Part shown: positions 43,417 to 52,107 of the stretch, in pieces
Position numbering within the stretch: the first letter of the stretch is position 1
How the letters are laid out: each line of letters opens with the position of its first letter
Origin: Nocardioides sp. WS12
GTDB taxonomy: Bacteria > Actinomycetota > Actinomycetes > Propionibacteriales > Nocardioidaceae
Direction: 5' to 3'
DNA length: 64,000 nucleotides
NCBI RefSeq assembly: GCF_014108865.1
Contig: NZ_CP053928.1
Location: 3,720,001-3,784,000 of the forward strand
Position numbers and translations under genes: made by a program
Notes under the pieces: generated by a model
Told to the model about the DNA's origin: nothing
The model's database searches: none
The model's input: the letters and a program-made list of their open reading frames with translations, nothing else

Positions 43417-44226
43417 TCAGGCGTCCTTACGGAGTGCGGCGTCCGACAGAACCAGTCGGGCGCAGGTGGCGGGGTCGTCGTTGAACGGCAGGTGGCCGCA
43501 TCCGGCCAGGTCGACGTGCTGGGCGAAAGGAAGGGCGACGCGAGCGCGGGCGCTCTGCGTCCGGTGGATGAGTACGACGTCACGAGTGCCCCAAGCGACA
43601 GTCACCGGGATGTCGGGAAGTGCGCCGGGGTCGTCGTCGGCGCTGAGGACGTAGCGGGCGAAGTCCTTGCGCGCGGCCGGGAATGCGGCGCCCGCCGCGA
43701 GCCCCGCCAGGTCGGCGCGTGCGACGTCGGGGTCCACCCGGCTCGGGTGACCGAAGAAGCCGGCCAGCAGGGCGATGCGTGCCGCCCGGTGGTCGACCAG
43801 CCGACCCAGCACCGGCCCGGCGACCATGCCTGTGGAACGCATGCCGGTGAGCATGCCCTGGGTCCAGCGCAGACCCGGGGCGCCCCAGAAACCGACCGGC
43901 GCGAACGCGGTCACGCCCGAAGCAATGCCTCGCCGCCCGAGCTCGAGGGCCACACCGCCACCCATCGAACTTCCCACCAAATGGGGTCGCTCGATGCCGT
44001 TCTCGGCCAGCCACCCGGCCAGCCAGTCGGCGTACCCGCGCGGACCGGGCCGCACCCCGTCAGCGAGGGGCGACGCGCCGAAGCCGGGCAGGTCGATCGC
44101 GATCGTCTCGTGCTCTTCAGCGAGTCGGTCGAGGATCGGCTCGAAGCACTGCCAGCGACTGCCGATGCCGTGCACCAGGACGATCGGGGTACCGGCGCCG
44201 CGCCGGTCGTGCGAGATCGCGGTCAC
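43417..44226 (-). CDS. Alpha/beta hydrolase
   Basis: A 269-aa serine hydrolase. The oxyanion motif is LVHGIGS, the nucleophile elbow GSSMG has Ser87, the acid is likely in VAWGTRDVVL and the base is in AGCGHLPFND. In this operon it could split the ester made by the Baeyer-Villiger monooxygenase. The GTG start (MTAISHDRR) overlaps the tetR stop by four bases; the longer reading upstream runs over tetR and is rejected. Confidence 0.87.
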   Translation of the reverse strand: MTAISHDRRGAGTPIVLVHGIGSRWQCFEPILDRLAEEHETIAIDLPGFGASPLADGVRPGPRGYADWLAGWLAENGIERPHLVGSSMGGGVALELGRRGIASGVTAFAPVGFWGAPGLRWTQGMLTGMRSTGMVAGPVLGRLVDHRAARIALLAGFFGHPSRVDPDVARADLAGLAAGAAFPAARKDFARYVLSADDDPGALPDIPVTVAWGTRDVVLIHRTQSARARVALPFAQHVDLAGCGHLPFNDDPATCARLVLSDAALRKDA

Positions 44227-44888
44227 CGCTCGACGTCCAGGCCGAGGGTGTCCGCCGCGAGGCTCGCGCAGTGGTCGATGAACTCCTCGCGGGAGGTGTG
44301 GCGCACGCCCTCGCTCCATGCGAGGAACAGCGAGAAGATGGCGGCGGACAAGCCGATCAGGGTCCAGCCGCCTGCCGCACCTCGCAATGCTTCGGCACGT
44401 TCCGGTGCCACCTGCGCCACCACGGTCAGCACGAAATCCGGCATCGCGGCCTGCGATCGGGGGCGCAAGGTGTCGTCGGCAGCCGACTCGCGGAAGAGGA
44501 TGCGCCCGAGCCTCGGGTCAGCCTCGACCACGTCAACGGCGGTCTCGAAGGCTGTCTTGATGGCGGTCGTGGTGCCACCTTCTGCGACGGCGACGACGGC
44601 CTCGAGAATCGGCTCGCGGACCCGGTCGACAGTTTCGTCGTACACCGCTTCGAGGAGCTCCTCGCGGGTGGCGAACAGGTCGTAGAAGTAGCGCGGCCCG
44701 ACCGATGCGTCACGACACGCGGCCCGCATGGTCAGCGCCGCAACGCCCTGGGTACCGACAAGTTCGAGGCCGGCCTCGACCAGGCGATGCCGGCGGTCGG
44801 CCTCACGGGCGTCGGGCGTCTGGCCCTGCCAGAGCCGTCCGGCGGGGGCATCCGGATCAACGTCGGTCGAGGTCGTCGCGCTGGGCAT
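44223..44888 (-). CDS. TetR-family regulator of the BVMO operon
   Basis: A 221-aa repressor-type protein. The N-terminal helix-turn-helix lies at about 33-80 (ADRRHRLVEAGLELVG, TMRAACRDASVGPRYFYDLF), followed by a ligand domain. It heads an operon with hydrolase, BVMO, GMC oxidoreductase and GXWXG genes. A GGAATC/GATTCC palindrome 15 bases upstream of its start is a likely operator, so it probably represses its own operon until a ligand, perhaps a pathway compound, binds. Confidence 0.9.
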   Translation of the reverse strand: MPSATTSTDVDPDAPAGRLWQGQTPDAREADRRHRLVEAGLELVGTQGVAALTMRAACRDASVGPRYFYDLFATREELLEAVYDETVDRVREPILEAVVAVAEGGTTTAIKTAFETAVDVVEADPRLGRILFRESAADDTLRPRSQAAMPDFVLTVVAQVAPERAEALRGAAGGWTLIGLSAAIFSLFLAWSEGVRHTSREEFIDHCASLAADTLGLDVER

Positions 44889-44902
44889 GCGACGACCATA
44901 CA

Positions 44903-44918
44903 GGAATCATGCGATTCC
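44903..44918. promoter_or_regulatory. Putative TetR operator upstream of the BVMO operon
   Basis: A perfect inverted repeat GGAATC-ATGC-GATTCC. A further half site, TGATTCC, occurs at 44929-44935. The site lies 15 bases upstream of the tetR start, where a promoter would be. Confidence 0.65.
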
Positions 44919-44934
44919 CGGAAGCAGGTGATTC

Positions 44935-45498
44935 CTACTTTTCCTTGGCCGCTGCCTTGGCTGCCTTCTTGTGGTCCCGCACCTTCTGCAGCGACACCGG
45001 GTCGACGACGTCGGCCACCGAGCGGAATCCGTCGAGGGCGTAGTCCCCCGCCGCCTTCTCCCAGCCAGCCGGTCGTACGTCGAGCTGCTTGGCCACGAGC
45101 GCGACGAAGATCTTCACCTTCTGCGCACCGAAGCCGGGCAGGGCGTTGATGCGCTTGGCGAGGTCCTTGCCGTCGGCGGCCTCGGTCCAGATCCGCGAGG
45201 CATCGCCGTCGTACTCGTCGACCACGATGCGGGCCAGTTCCTGGAGGCGAGCCGCCATCGAACCCGGGAACCGGTGGATCGCCGGAGTGGTCGAGCAGAG
45301 CGCCGCGAACTCCTCCGGATCGGCCGCTGCGATCGCCGCGGGGTCGAACGGGCCGAACCGGCTGACGACCTTCTGCGGACCAGCGAAGGCATGCTCCATC
45401 GGGTACTGCTGGTCCAGCATCATGCCCACAAGAAGGGCGAAGGGGTTGGTCGACAGCAGTTCGTCAGCTTCGGGGTTGTCGGTGATGTGGATGGCCAT
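44935..45498 (-). CDS. HhH-GPD-type base excision DNA repair protein
   Basis: A 187-aa DNA glycosylase-like protein. PFALLVGMMLDQQYPMEHAF and the helix-hairpin-helix INALPGFGAQKVKIFVALVA match the HhH-GPD superfamily, in a short actinobacterial branch. The C terminus is Lys/Ala-rich (HKKAAKAAAKEK), perhaps for DNA contact. The start is the ATG giving MAIHITDNP; an ATG 24 bases upstream is possible. Which damaged base it removes is unknown. It stands alone between two TetR genes. Confidence 0.85.
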   Translation of the reverse strand: MAIHITDNPEADELLSTNPFALLVGMMLDQQYPMEHAFAGPQKVVSRFGPFDPAAIAAADPEEFAALCSTTPAIHRFPGSMAARLQELARIVVDEYDGDASRIWTEAADGKDLAKRINALPGFGAQKVKIFVALVAKQLDVRPAGWEKAAGDYALDGFRSVADVVDPVSLQKVRDHKKAAKAAAKEK

Positions 45499-45552
45499 GG
45501 GGCAATCCTGCACCACACCCATCAGGCGCGGGGTGGGCTGGGCAACCGCAGA

Positions 45553-46155
45553 TCAGAGGGCTTCGAGGCTCGCCATCAGGTGCGCCCGCACCGCCGGCCA
45601 CGACGGATGGGACGCCTCGGCTCCGGGGATCGCCGCGACGAGCACCGTGCCGCGAAGGGTGGCCATCACGATCTGCAAGAGATCGGCAAACCCCGGACGG
45701 GCGGCGTACGTCGGAATCGCCTGCGCCGAGACGAACTGCAGGCCGGCCATACCGGCCCCGACCAGTTCGGCCACCCGTCGGGCCAGCTTGGGATCGGTGC
45801 GCGCAACGGTGAACAGTTCGAGCACCGCCGGCGTGACCGGGAGGTTGTGGATCTCCCAGATCATGTCGAGCAGTTCGCCGGCACGTTCGAGCTCGTCGCC
45901 TCCCTTGACCCCACGCTGGATGGCGTCGGCCATCAACTGCTCGGTCAGCCGGACCATCGCGGCATCGACGAGGGCTGCCTTCGTCGGGAAGTAGTGCTGC
46001 TGCGCGCCCTGGCTCACACCCGCCCGCTCGGCCACTCGCCGCGTGGTGGTCGCGACGTAGCCGAGCTCGGCGAGGCACTCGATCGTGGCGTCGAGGAGCT
46101 TGTCGGTCGTCGCCGAACGGCGATCGACCTGGCGGCGCGGCGCGGTCGGGGACAT
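45553..46155 (-). CDS. TetR-family regulator, divergent from the SDR/OYE operon
   Basis: A 200-aa TetR regulator. The helix-turn-helix is in TTDKLLDATIECLAELGYV and TRRVAERAGVSQGAQQHYF. The start is the ATG giving MSPTAPRRQ. It is divergent from the SDR gene, and two tandem palindromes lie in the 100-bp gap, the standard layout for a TetR repressor of its divergent neighbour. Confidence 0.9.
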   Translation of the reverse strand: MSPTAPRRQVDRRSATTDKLLDATIECLAELGYVATTTRRVAERAGVSQGAQQHYFPTKAALVDAAMVRLTEQLMADAIQRGVKGGDELERAGELLDMIWEIHNLPVTPAVLELFTVARTDPKLARRVAELVGAGMAGLQFVSAQAIPTYAARPGFADLLQIVMATLRGTVLVAAIPGAEASHPSWPAVRAHLMASLEAL

Positions 46156-46187
46156 GCGCCGATCGTGGTGCAGGTCTCGCAACATTT

Positions 46188-46221
46188 GCAAGTCAGGTGA
46201 CTTGCCAGTCGTCTGACTGGC
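46188..46221. promoter_or_regulatory. Two tandem palindromic operators between tetR and the SDR gene
   Basis: GCAAGTCA-GG-TGACTTGC (46188-46205) and GCCAGTC-GTCT-GACTGGC (46204-46221), both with perfect arms, share two bases and the core AGTC/GACT. They lie 35 bases before the SDR start and 33 bases before the tetR start, fitting binding by two TetR dimers. Confidence 0.75.
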
Positions 46222-46255
46222 AACTACTGTCGACCCACCACACAGGAGGAGTCAC

Positions 46256-47098
46256 ATGAAGAACTTCCAGGACCGCGTCGTCGCCGTGACGGGCGCCGGA
46301 TCAGGCATCGGCCGCGCGCTGGCGCTGCAGCTCGTCGACGAGGGCGCTCGCGTCGCGCTCAGCGACTGGGATTCTGCCGGCCTCGCCGAGACCGAACTCC
46401 TCTGCAAGGAACTCGGCGCGACTCCCCACACCCAGGTCCTCGACGTGCGGGACCGGGCCGCCGTGCACGCCTGGGCCGACGCCGTGGCTGCCCACTTCGG
46501 CACGGTCAACATGGTGATCAACAACGCCGGCATCACCATCTTCGGCACCATCGAGGAGAGCCCGTACGAGGACATCGAGAAGGTCATCGACGTCGACTTC
46601 TGGGGTGTCGTGAACGGAACCAAGGCTTTCCTCCCCCACCTGATCGCTTCCGGCGACGGCCAGGTCGTGAACGTGTCGAGCATCTTCGGGCTGTTCAGCG
46701 TTCCGACGCAGAGCTCCTACAACGCGGCCAAGTTCGCGGTCCGCGGGTTCACCGAGGCGCTGCGCCAGGAGATGCTCGTGGCCGGTCACCCGGTCGGCGT
46801 CACCTGTGTGCACCCGGGCGGCATCAAGACCAATATCGTCAACAACGCCACGGCCAGCAACGACGGCGACACCGCCGGGCTGTCGCGTCTCTTCGAGGAG
46901 AAGTTGACCCGTACGTCGCCGGAGACCGCTGCGCGGACGATCCTGCGCGGCGTGACCCGTCGGCGGGCCAAGGTCCTCATCGGAGCGGACGCCATCGCGG
47001 TCGACCTCGTCGTGCGGGTCCTCGGGTCGGCGTACCAGCGGCCGTTCGCAGCGGTGTCCCGTCGCCTCACCGGCTCCCTGAAGAAGGCATCGGCATGA
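46256..47098 (+). CDS. Short-chain dehydrogenase/reductase
   Basis: A 280-aa classical SDR. Cofactor motif TGAGSGIG (12-19), NNAG (89-92), catalytic Ser in VNVSS (141-142) and Y-x3-K at Tyr155 and Lys159 are complete. A strong AGGAGGAG ribosome-binding site precedes the ATG. The C-terminal extension beyond residue 235 is typical of SDRs next to monooxygenases in mycobacteria. Its stop overlaps the following old-yellow-enzyme gene by four bases. The substrate is unknown. Confidence 0.92.
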   Translation: MKNFQDRVVAVTGAGSGIGRALALQLVDEGARVALSDWDSAGLAETELLCKELGATPHTQVLDVRDRAAVHAWADAVAAHFGTVNMVINNAGITIFGTIEESPYEDIEKVIDVDFWGVVNGTKAFLPHLIASGDGQVVNVSSIFGLFSVPTQSSYNAAKFAVRGFTEALRQEMLVAGHPVGVTCVHPGGIKTNIVNNATASNDGDTAGLSRLFEEKLTRTSPETAARTILRGVTRRRAKVLIGADAIAVDLVVRVLGSAYQRPFAAVSRRLTGSLKKASA

Positions 47099-48363
47099 GC
47101 ACGGGCCAGATCACGCCGGTCGTCGACCACCTCGCCGCACCGATCGACCTCCCCAACGGCCAACGACTGGCCAACCGGTTCATGAAGTCGGCGCTGAGCG
47201 AGTCGCTCGGCGATCGCGACGGCAGTCCCTCGGATCGGCTCGAGCGGCTCTACGCGCGCTGGGCGGACGGCGGCTACGGCCTCGTCGTCACCGGCAACGT
47301 GATGGTCGATCGCCGTCACCGCGGCGAGCCCGGCAATGTCGCGGTCGAGGACGACCGACACCTCGACCAGCTGCGGCACTGGGCCCGTGGCTTCCAGGAC
47401 AGCGGCACTCCCCTGTGGATGCAGATCAACCACCCCGGGCGGCAGGCCAACGCGCTCATCACCCGGAACCGCCCGGTCGCGCCCAGTGCGATCACCGCGA
47501 AGGTCCCCGGAGCGGTGAAGCCCCGCGCGCTCGAGGACGCCGAGATCCGCGACATCATCGAGCGCTACGCAACGACCGCCGCGATTGCCGAAGCAGCAGG
47601 CTTCAGCGGCGTGCAGGTGCACGGTGCGCACGGCTACCTCGTCACCCAGTTCCTCTCGCCGCTGAGCAACCAGCGTGACGACGCCTGGGGCGGTGACTCC
47701 GAACGCCGCCGCAGATTCGCCCTCGAGGTGGTCAGTGCGATCAAGGCCGCCACCGGGCCCGACTTCGCCGTCGGCATCAAGCTCAACTCGGCGGACTTCC
47801 AGCGCGGCGGTTTCACCGAAGAGGAGTCGCGTGACGTGGTCACCGCACTGGTCGACCGCGGGATCGACATGATCGAGATCAGTGGCGGGTCGTACGAGGC
47901 CCCGGCGATGATGGGCGCGATGCGCGCGTCGACGGCTGCCCGTGAGGCCTACTTCCTCGAGTACGCCGCTTCGGTGCGGCATCTGGCGGGCGTCGTACCC
48001 ATTGCGGTGACGGGTGGCTTCCGCTCGACCGCAGCCATGGAAGAGGCGGTCGCGTCCGGGGACTGCGACATCGTTGGTCTCGGGCGTCCGACGTGCATCG
48101 TTCCCGACGCACCCCGCTCCATCCTGGAGAACGGCCGGACCTCACTGCCCAGTGCACAGGTTCGCGCGGGTCTCCGTGCCGTGCTCGGCAAGGTCACCAA
48201 CCTCCGCACCATGGACAGCGCCATCGACCTGTCGTGGCACACCGACCAGTTGCACCGGATGGGCGCGGGCAAGGAGCCCGACCTCGACCGTTCGTGGCTG
48301 GAGACGGCCATCATGCTGGGCCTGCGCAACGGCCCCGGCGCGTTCCGGGAGAAGCGCGGCTGA
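47095..48363 (+). CDS. NADH:flavin oxidoreductase, old yellow enzyme family
   Basis: A 422-aa FMN-dependent TIM-barrel reductase. Landmarks are LANRFMKSALSE, WMQINHPGRQAN, AGFSGVQVHGAHGYLVTQFLSP and the phosphate-binding VGLGRPTCIVPD. The FMN/substrate pair His-Gly-Ala-His is in VHGAHGYL. Members reduce activated C=C bonds. It is co-translated with the SDR, and together they could reduce an enone or process a ring ketone. The convergent TetR gene ends 10 bases away. Confidence 0.9.
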   Translation: MSTGQITPVVDHLAAPIDLPNGQRLANRFMKSALSESLGDRDGSPSDRLERLYARWADGGYGLVVTGNVMVDRRHRGEPGNVAVEDDRHLDQLRHWARGFQDSGTPLWMQINHPGRQANALITRNRPVAPSAITAKVPGAVKPRALEDAEIRDIIERYATTAAIAEAAGFSGVQVHGAHGYLVTQFLSPLSNQRDDAWGGDSERRRRFALEVVSAIKAATGPDFAVGIKLNSADFQRGGFTEEESRDVVTALVDRGIDMIEISGGSYEAPAMMGAMRASTAAREAYFLEYAASVRHLAGVVPIAVTGGFRSTAAMEEAVASGDCDIVGLGRPTCIVPDAPRSILENGRTSLPSAQVRAGLRAVLGKVTNLRTMDSAIDLSWHTDQLHRMGAGKEPDLDRSWLETAIMLGLRNGPGAFREKRG

Positions 48364-48373
48364 CCCCAGCAGG

Positions 48374-49003
48374 TCAGGCGTGCTGCGCTGCGATCTTCTC
48401 CAGGCCGGCCCACAGCACGTCCATCATCCGCTCGACGAGCGTGTCGATCGACGTGTCCGGGTTGCGCCGCCACCACTTCGCCGCCTGTTCGGCTGCGCCC
48501 GAGATGGCGTGGGCGTAGGTCATCGCGGCGTCCTCGGCCAGCTTCGGAGCCCCCGCGCGCAGGAGTGCGGTGATGACCTCGACGGTCTGGTAGCGGAAGG
48601 CGGCGGCCGCGTCCGCGACCGAACCCGTGGCAGCGGCACCTCCGCCGAACAACACGTCCCACTTGGAACCGCCGTCACGGACGAACCCGAAGTAGGCGTG
48701 GAAACCCGCGCGCAACTGCTGCTCAGGAGCATCGTGCTGCGCTGCCGCGGAAACCATCGCCCCGTCCAGCGCCTCGCGAGCGACCCGGACGCACTCGAGG
48801 TAGATCTCGTCCTTGTCGGCGAAGTACTTGTAGATCAGGGTGCGTGTGACGCCCGCTTCCGCGGCGATGTCGTCGACCGCCGTGCCCTGGAAACCGAGCC
48901 GCGCGAACACGTCCTCGGCGACGGCGAGGAGCTGAGCGCGACGCGCCTCGGGTGCGAGGCGACGCCGGGGCCCGGGGCCCTCGGAGCGTTGACGGGCGGG
49001 CAC
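48374..49003 (-). CDS. TetR-family regulator
   Basis: A 209-aa TetR protein. The helix-turn-helix is in RAQLLAVAEDVFARLGFQG and IAAEAGVTRTLIYKYFADK. The ligand domain is Ala-rich. GTG start (MPARQRSEG). Its target is not obvious: it converges on the OYE gene and has an unknown membrane protein downstream of nothing on its strand. It could act elsewhere. Confidence 0.88.
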   Translation of the reverse strand: MPARQRSEGPGPRRRLAPEARRAQLLAVAEDVFARLGFQGTAVDDIAAEAGVTRTLIYKYFADKDEIYLECVRVAREALDGAMVSAAAQHDAPEQQLRAGFHAYFGFVRDGGSKWDVLFGGGAAATGSVADAAAAFRYQTVEVITALLRAGAPKLAEDAAMTYAHAISGAAEQAAKWWRRNPDTSIDTLVERMMDVLWAGLEKIAAQHA

Positions 49004-49031
49004 GCCTCAACCCTAGGACACGGGCGGAGCG

Positions 49032-49343
49032 TCAGGGCTTCCAGTCGAGAAGCACCCCGGCCGCGGCAACGGCCACGAACCACCAGACGAAGGCGAACAC
49101 ACCGAGGGGCACCAGTCGCTGCGGGACCGGCGTCCACCACGCGAAGCAGGACAGGAGCATCACGACCCACGTCAGCAGCAAGAAGGCGGCGACCCAGATC
49201 GGGACCAGCCAGAAGGCCACGCCGTAGAGGAACGCAGACGAGACGACCAGGCCGAGGCCGATGAACGGTGCCGCGGTGATCTGTTTGCCCGTGGCAGGGT
49301 CAATGACCACCGGACGGATCCGGCGGCGGCGGGAGAAAGGCAC
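49032..49343 (-). CDS. Small three-helix membrane protein, unknown function
   Basis: A 103-aa protein with a basic N terminus (MPFSRRRRIRP) and hydrophobic segments at about 27-44, 47-66 and 76-98, giving three membrane spans with a short C terminus (LLDWKP). I do not recognise a family. The GTG start has no strong ribosome-binding site. It lies between a tetR gene and the 60-aa conserved gene on the same strand. Confidence 0.65.
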   Translation of the reverse strand: MPFSRRRRIRPVVIDPATGKQITAAPFIGLGLVVSSAFLYGVAFWLVPIWVAAFLLLTWVVMLLSCFAWWTPVPQRLVPLGVFAFVWWFVAVAAAGVLLDWKP

Positions 49344-49354
49344 CTAACGACCGA

Positions 49355-49537
49355 TCACTCGGGCTCGACGTCGTCGTTCCAGACCGGGTCCTCGTCCCAG
49401 GCCTCCGTACGCTCCGCAGCCTTCTCTACCGCGCGCGATGCCTCGGCCTCCGTGTCATAAGGCCCGAGACGATCCTTGTTGGGGCACCCTTCGGCGCCTT
49501 CGACGGTGTGATGGGTGAGGCAGAACCAGTACGCCAT
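49355..49537 (-). CDS. Small conserved actinobacterial protein, 60 aa
   Basis: Encodes MAYWFCLTHHTVEGAEG and then CPNKDRLGPYDTEAEASR, with a charged helical end. Proteins with this C-L-x-H-H...C-P-N-K-D-R-L-G-P-Y pattern are common in actinobacteria; the Cys and His residues suggest metal binding and the D-R-L-G-P-Y-x-T part resembles SPOR-like sequence. The ATG 49537 is the only sensible start. It is divergent from the ATP-grasp operon, 111 bp away. Function is unknown. Confidence 0.75.
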   Translation of the reverse strand: MAYWFCLTHHTVEGAEGCPNKDRLGPYDTEAEASRAVEKAAERTEAWDEDPVWNDDVEPE

Positions 49538-49648
49538 GGCAAGAAACCTACTACTGCCCGGCAGCGCGGTGGGAGGCGTCGCCTGGCAGCTTGCTGCCCG
49601 AAATACGCCGGAAACGCGCTCGGGCGAATGATTCAGTAGTGTCCGGAC

Positions 49649-51154
49649 ATGAGCACGATGTTCGAGGGCTACGGGACCAACGGACCCGCCTACGACGAGA
49701 TGTTCGACGGCGCACAGTTGCGGCCGCCGTACCTCCGGATGCGTGACTCGCTCGACAAGATGAGCACGCCCGAGTTGATCAGCCGGGTCGAGGCGCTCCA
49801 GGCGAGCTACCTCGACCAGGGCATCACTTTCGACATCGGCGGCGAAGAGCGCGCCATGCCGCTCGACATCTTGCCGCGCGTGATCGAGATGGACACCTGG
49901 TCCGTGATCGAGAAAGGCCTGCAGCAACGGGTCCAGGCACTCGAGATGCTCCTCGCCGATGTGTACGACGCCGGGAACGTCTTCGACGACGGGGTGATCC
50001 CCCGCGCCGTGATCACGACCAGCTCCCACTTCCACCGGCAGGCCGCGACGGTCCGGCCGGCCAACGGGGTGCGGGTGCACGTGGCCGGCATCGACCTGAT
50101 CCGCGACAACCTCGGCGAGTTCCGGGTGCTCGAGGACAACGTGCGGGTGCCGTCGGGGGTGTCGTACGTGATGACCAGCCGGCGCGCGATCTCCGCGGCG
50201 CTGCCCGAGACGATCGCGCAGCACCGGATCCGGCCGGTGGCCAGCTACCCGCAGCGGCTGCTAGCGGCACTGCGGGCTGCGGCGCCGGCGGGCGTCGCAG
50301 ACCCGACGGTCGTCGTACTGACGCCGGGGGTCTACAACGGCGCGTACTTCGAGCACACGCTGCTCGCGCGGACGATGGGCGTCGAGCTCGTCGAGGGACG
50401 CGACCTGGTCTGCAAGCGCGGCGAGGTGATGATGCGGACCACCAAAGGCCTGGCCCCGGTGCACGTGATCTATCGCCGGATCGACGACGAGTTCCTCGAC
50501 CCGGTGCACTTCCGGGCGGACTCGATGCTCGGATGCCCGGGCCTGATCGACGCGGCCCGCGCCGGGAACGTGACGCTGGCCAACGCGGTCGGCAACGGCG
50601 TCGCGGACGACAAGCTCGTCTACACCTACATGCCCGACATCATTCGGTACTACCTCCGCGAGGAGCCGGTGATCCGCAACGTCGACACCTGGCGCTGCGG
50701 TGATGCCGCGGCCCGCGAAGAGGTGCTCGACCGGATGGACGAACTGGTCATCAAGCCGGTCGACGGGTCCGGCGGCAAGGGCATCGTCATCGGGCCTCGT
50801 GCGACGCGCGCCGAGCTCGACGAACTCCGCGCCAAGGTGATCGAGGACCCACGGGCCTGGATCGCCCAGCCGGTGGTGCAGTTGTCGACCGTCCCGACCT
50901 TCGTCGACGGCGAGCTCGGGCCGCGGCACGTCGACCTGCGGCCGTTCGCGGTCAATGACGGCAACCGCGTGTGGGTGCTGCCCGGCGGCCTCACCCGGGT
51001 CGCACTCGGCAAGGGCGAGCTGATCGTGAACTCCTCGCGCGGTGGAGGCACCAAGGACACCTGGGTGCTGGCCGGGCCGACGAGTGCCGAGCTCGCGCAG
51101 CCCGATTCGCAGACGCAGTCCCAGACGCAGACGCAGACGCAGGAGGTGGAGTGA
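49649..51154 (+). CDS. Circularly permuted type 2 ATP-grasp protein
   Basis: A 501-aa ligase-like protein of the DUF404/DUF407 group, which would activate a carboxylate with ATP and join it to an amine. Landmarks are DNVRVPSGVSYVMTSRR, LVEGRDLVCKRGEVMMRT, VIKPVDGSGGKGIVIGP and LRPFAVNDGNRVWVLPGGLTR. The last residues read SQTQSQTQTQTQEVE, from a short hexamer repeat just before the stop. It is followed without gap by alpha-E and transglutaminase-like genes, a conserved trio thought to make and cut a peptide-like product. The product is unknown. Confidence 0.9.
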   Translation: MSTMFEGYGTNGPAYDEMFDGAQLRPPYLRMRDSLDKMSTPELISRVEALQASYLDQGITFDIGGEERAMPLDILPRVIEMDTWSVIEKGLQQRVQALEMLLADVYDAGNVFDDGVIPRAVITTSSHFHRQAATVRPANGVRVHVAGIDLIRDNLGEFRVLEDNVRVPSGVSYVMTSRRAISAALPETIAQHRIRPVASYPQRLLAALRAAAPAGVADPTVVVLTPGVYNGAYFEHTLLARTMGVELVEGRDLVCKRGEVMMRTTKGLAPVHVIYRRIDDEFLDPVHFRADSMLGCPGLIDAARAGNVTLANAVGNGVADDKLVYTYMPDIIRYYLREEPVIRNVDTWRCGDAAAREEVLDRMDELVIKPVDGSGGKGIVIGPRATRAELDELRAKVIEDPRAWIAQPVVQLSTVPTFVDGELGPRHVDLRPFAVNDGNRVWVLPGGLTRVALGKGELIVNSSRGGGTKDTWVLAGPTSAELAQPDSQTQSQTQTQTQEVE

Positions 51155-52107
51155 TGCTCAGCCGGATCGCCGAGTCGCTCTTCTGGATCGGCCGCTACAT
51201 CGAGCGAGCCGACGACACCGCGCGGATCCTCGACGTCCAGACCCAGTTGCTGCTCGAGGACGGATCAGTCGACGAGACCCAGACCTGCCGCGACCTGCTG
51301 GCCTGCATGGGCGTCGAGCCGGACATCGCCGCTGAGTTCGGCGTCGACATGCACGGCCCGGTGACCATCGAACAGGTGCTGCGCCTGCTCGCCTACGACC
51401 CGCAGTGCCCCAACTCGATCGCGGCCATCTTCTCCTCCGCACGGGAGTCGGCGCGCGGTGCGCGCGAGACGCTGACCGTGCCGCTGTGGGAGGTCATCAA
51501 CACCACCTGGCGCCCGATTCCGACGGGACACTTCGAGACCCTCCGGCCGCCGTACGTCTTCCAGTGGGTGCGCGAACGCGCCGCCCTGATCACCGGTACC
51601 GCCGACGCCACGATGACCCGCGACGAGAGCTGGCAGTTCATCATGCTCGGCCGCAGCATCGAGCGCGCTGACATGACCTCACGACTCGTGGCCACCACGG
51701 CTTTGTCGAGTGCCGCCGACCGATGGACCTCCGCCTTGCGTGCGTCGGGTGCGTACGACGCCTTCCTGCGCACCTATCGCGGCATCGAGACCGACCGGGC
51801 CGCGGCGGAGTTCCTGCTGCTGGACCGGCTGTTCCCGCGATCGGTGGTGTTCGCGCTCAACCTCGCCGAGGAGTCCATGGACAGGATCGGCGGCGACCCG
51901 CACCGCGCCGGGTTCCAGGACGAGGCCCACCGGCTGATCGGCCGGGTCCGGGCGGAGCTGGAGTACCGCTCGCTCGCGGATCTCGTCGCCGACGTACCGG
52001 ACGAGATGGAACGGTTGCAGCGCACCTGCGCCGCGGCCACCGACGCGATCAGCCACCGATACTTCGCGGGCGCCGAAGCCGTCGCCTGGAAGGGAGTCGG
52101 CGTATGA
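51154..52107 (+). CDS. Alpha-E domain (DUF403) protein
   Basis: A 317-aa all-helical protein starting MLSRIAESLFWIGRYIERAD, the hallmark of the alpha-E family, with later TWRPIPTG and LGRSIERADMTSRL repeats of the same theme. It is always found with the permuted ATP-grasp protein and is presumed to work with it. The ATG shares one base with the previous stop (TGATG), showing translational coupling. Biochemical role is unknown. Confidence 0.9.
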   Translation: MLSRIAESLFWIGRYIERADDTARILDVQTQLLLEDGSVDETQTCRDLLACMGVEPDIAAEFGVDMHGPVTIEQVLRLLAYDPQCPNSIAAIFSSARESARGARETLTVPLWEVINTTWRPIPTGHFETLRPPYVFQWVRERAALITGTADATMTRDESWQFIMLGRSIERADMTSRLVATTALSSAADRWTSALRASGAYDAFLRTYRGIETDRAAAEFLLLDRLFPRSVVFALNLAEESMDRIGGDPHRAGFQDEAHRLIGRVRAELEYRSLADLVADVPDEMERLQRTCAAATDAISHRYFAGAEAVAWKGVGV

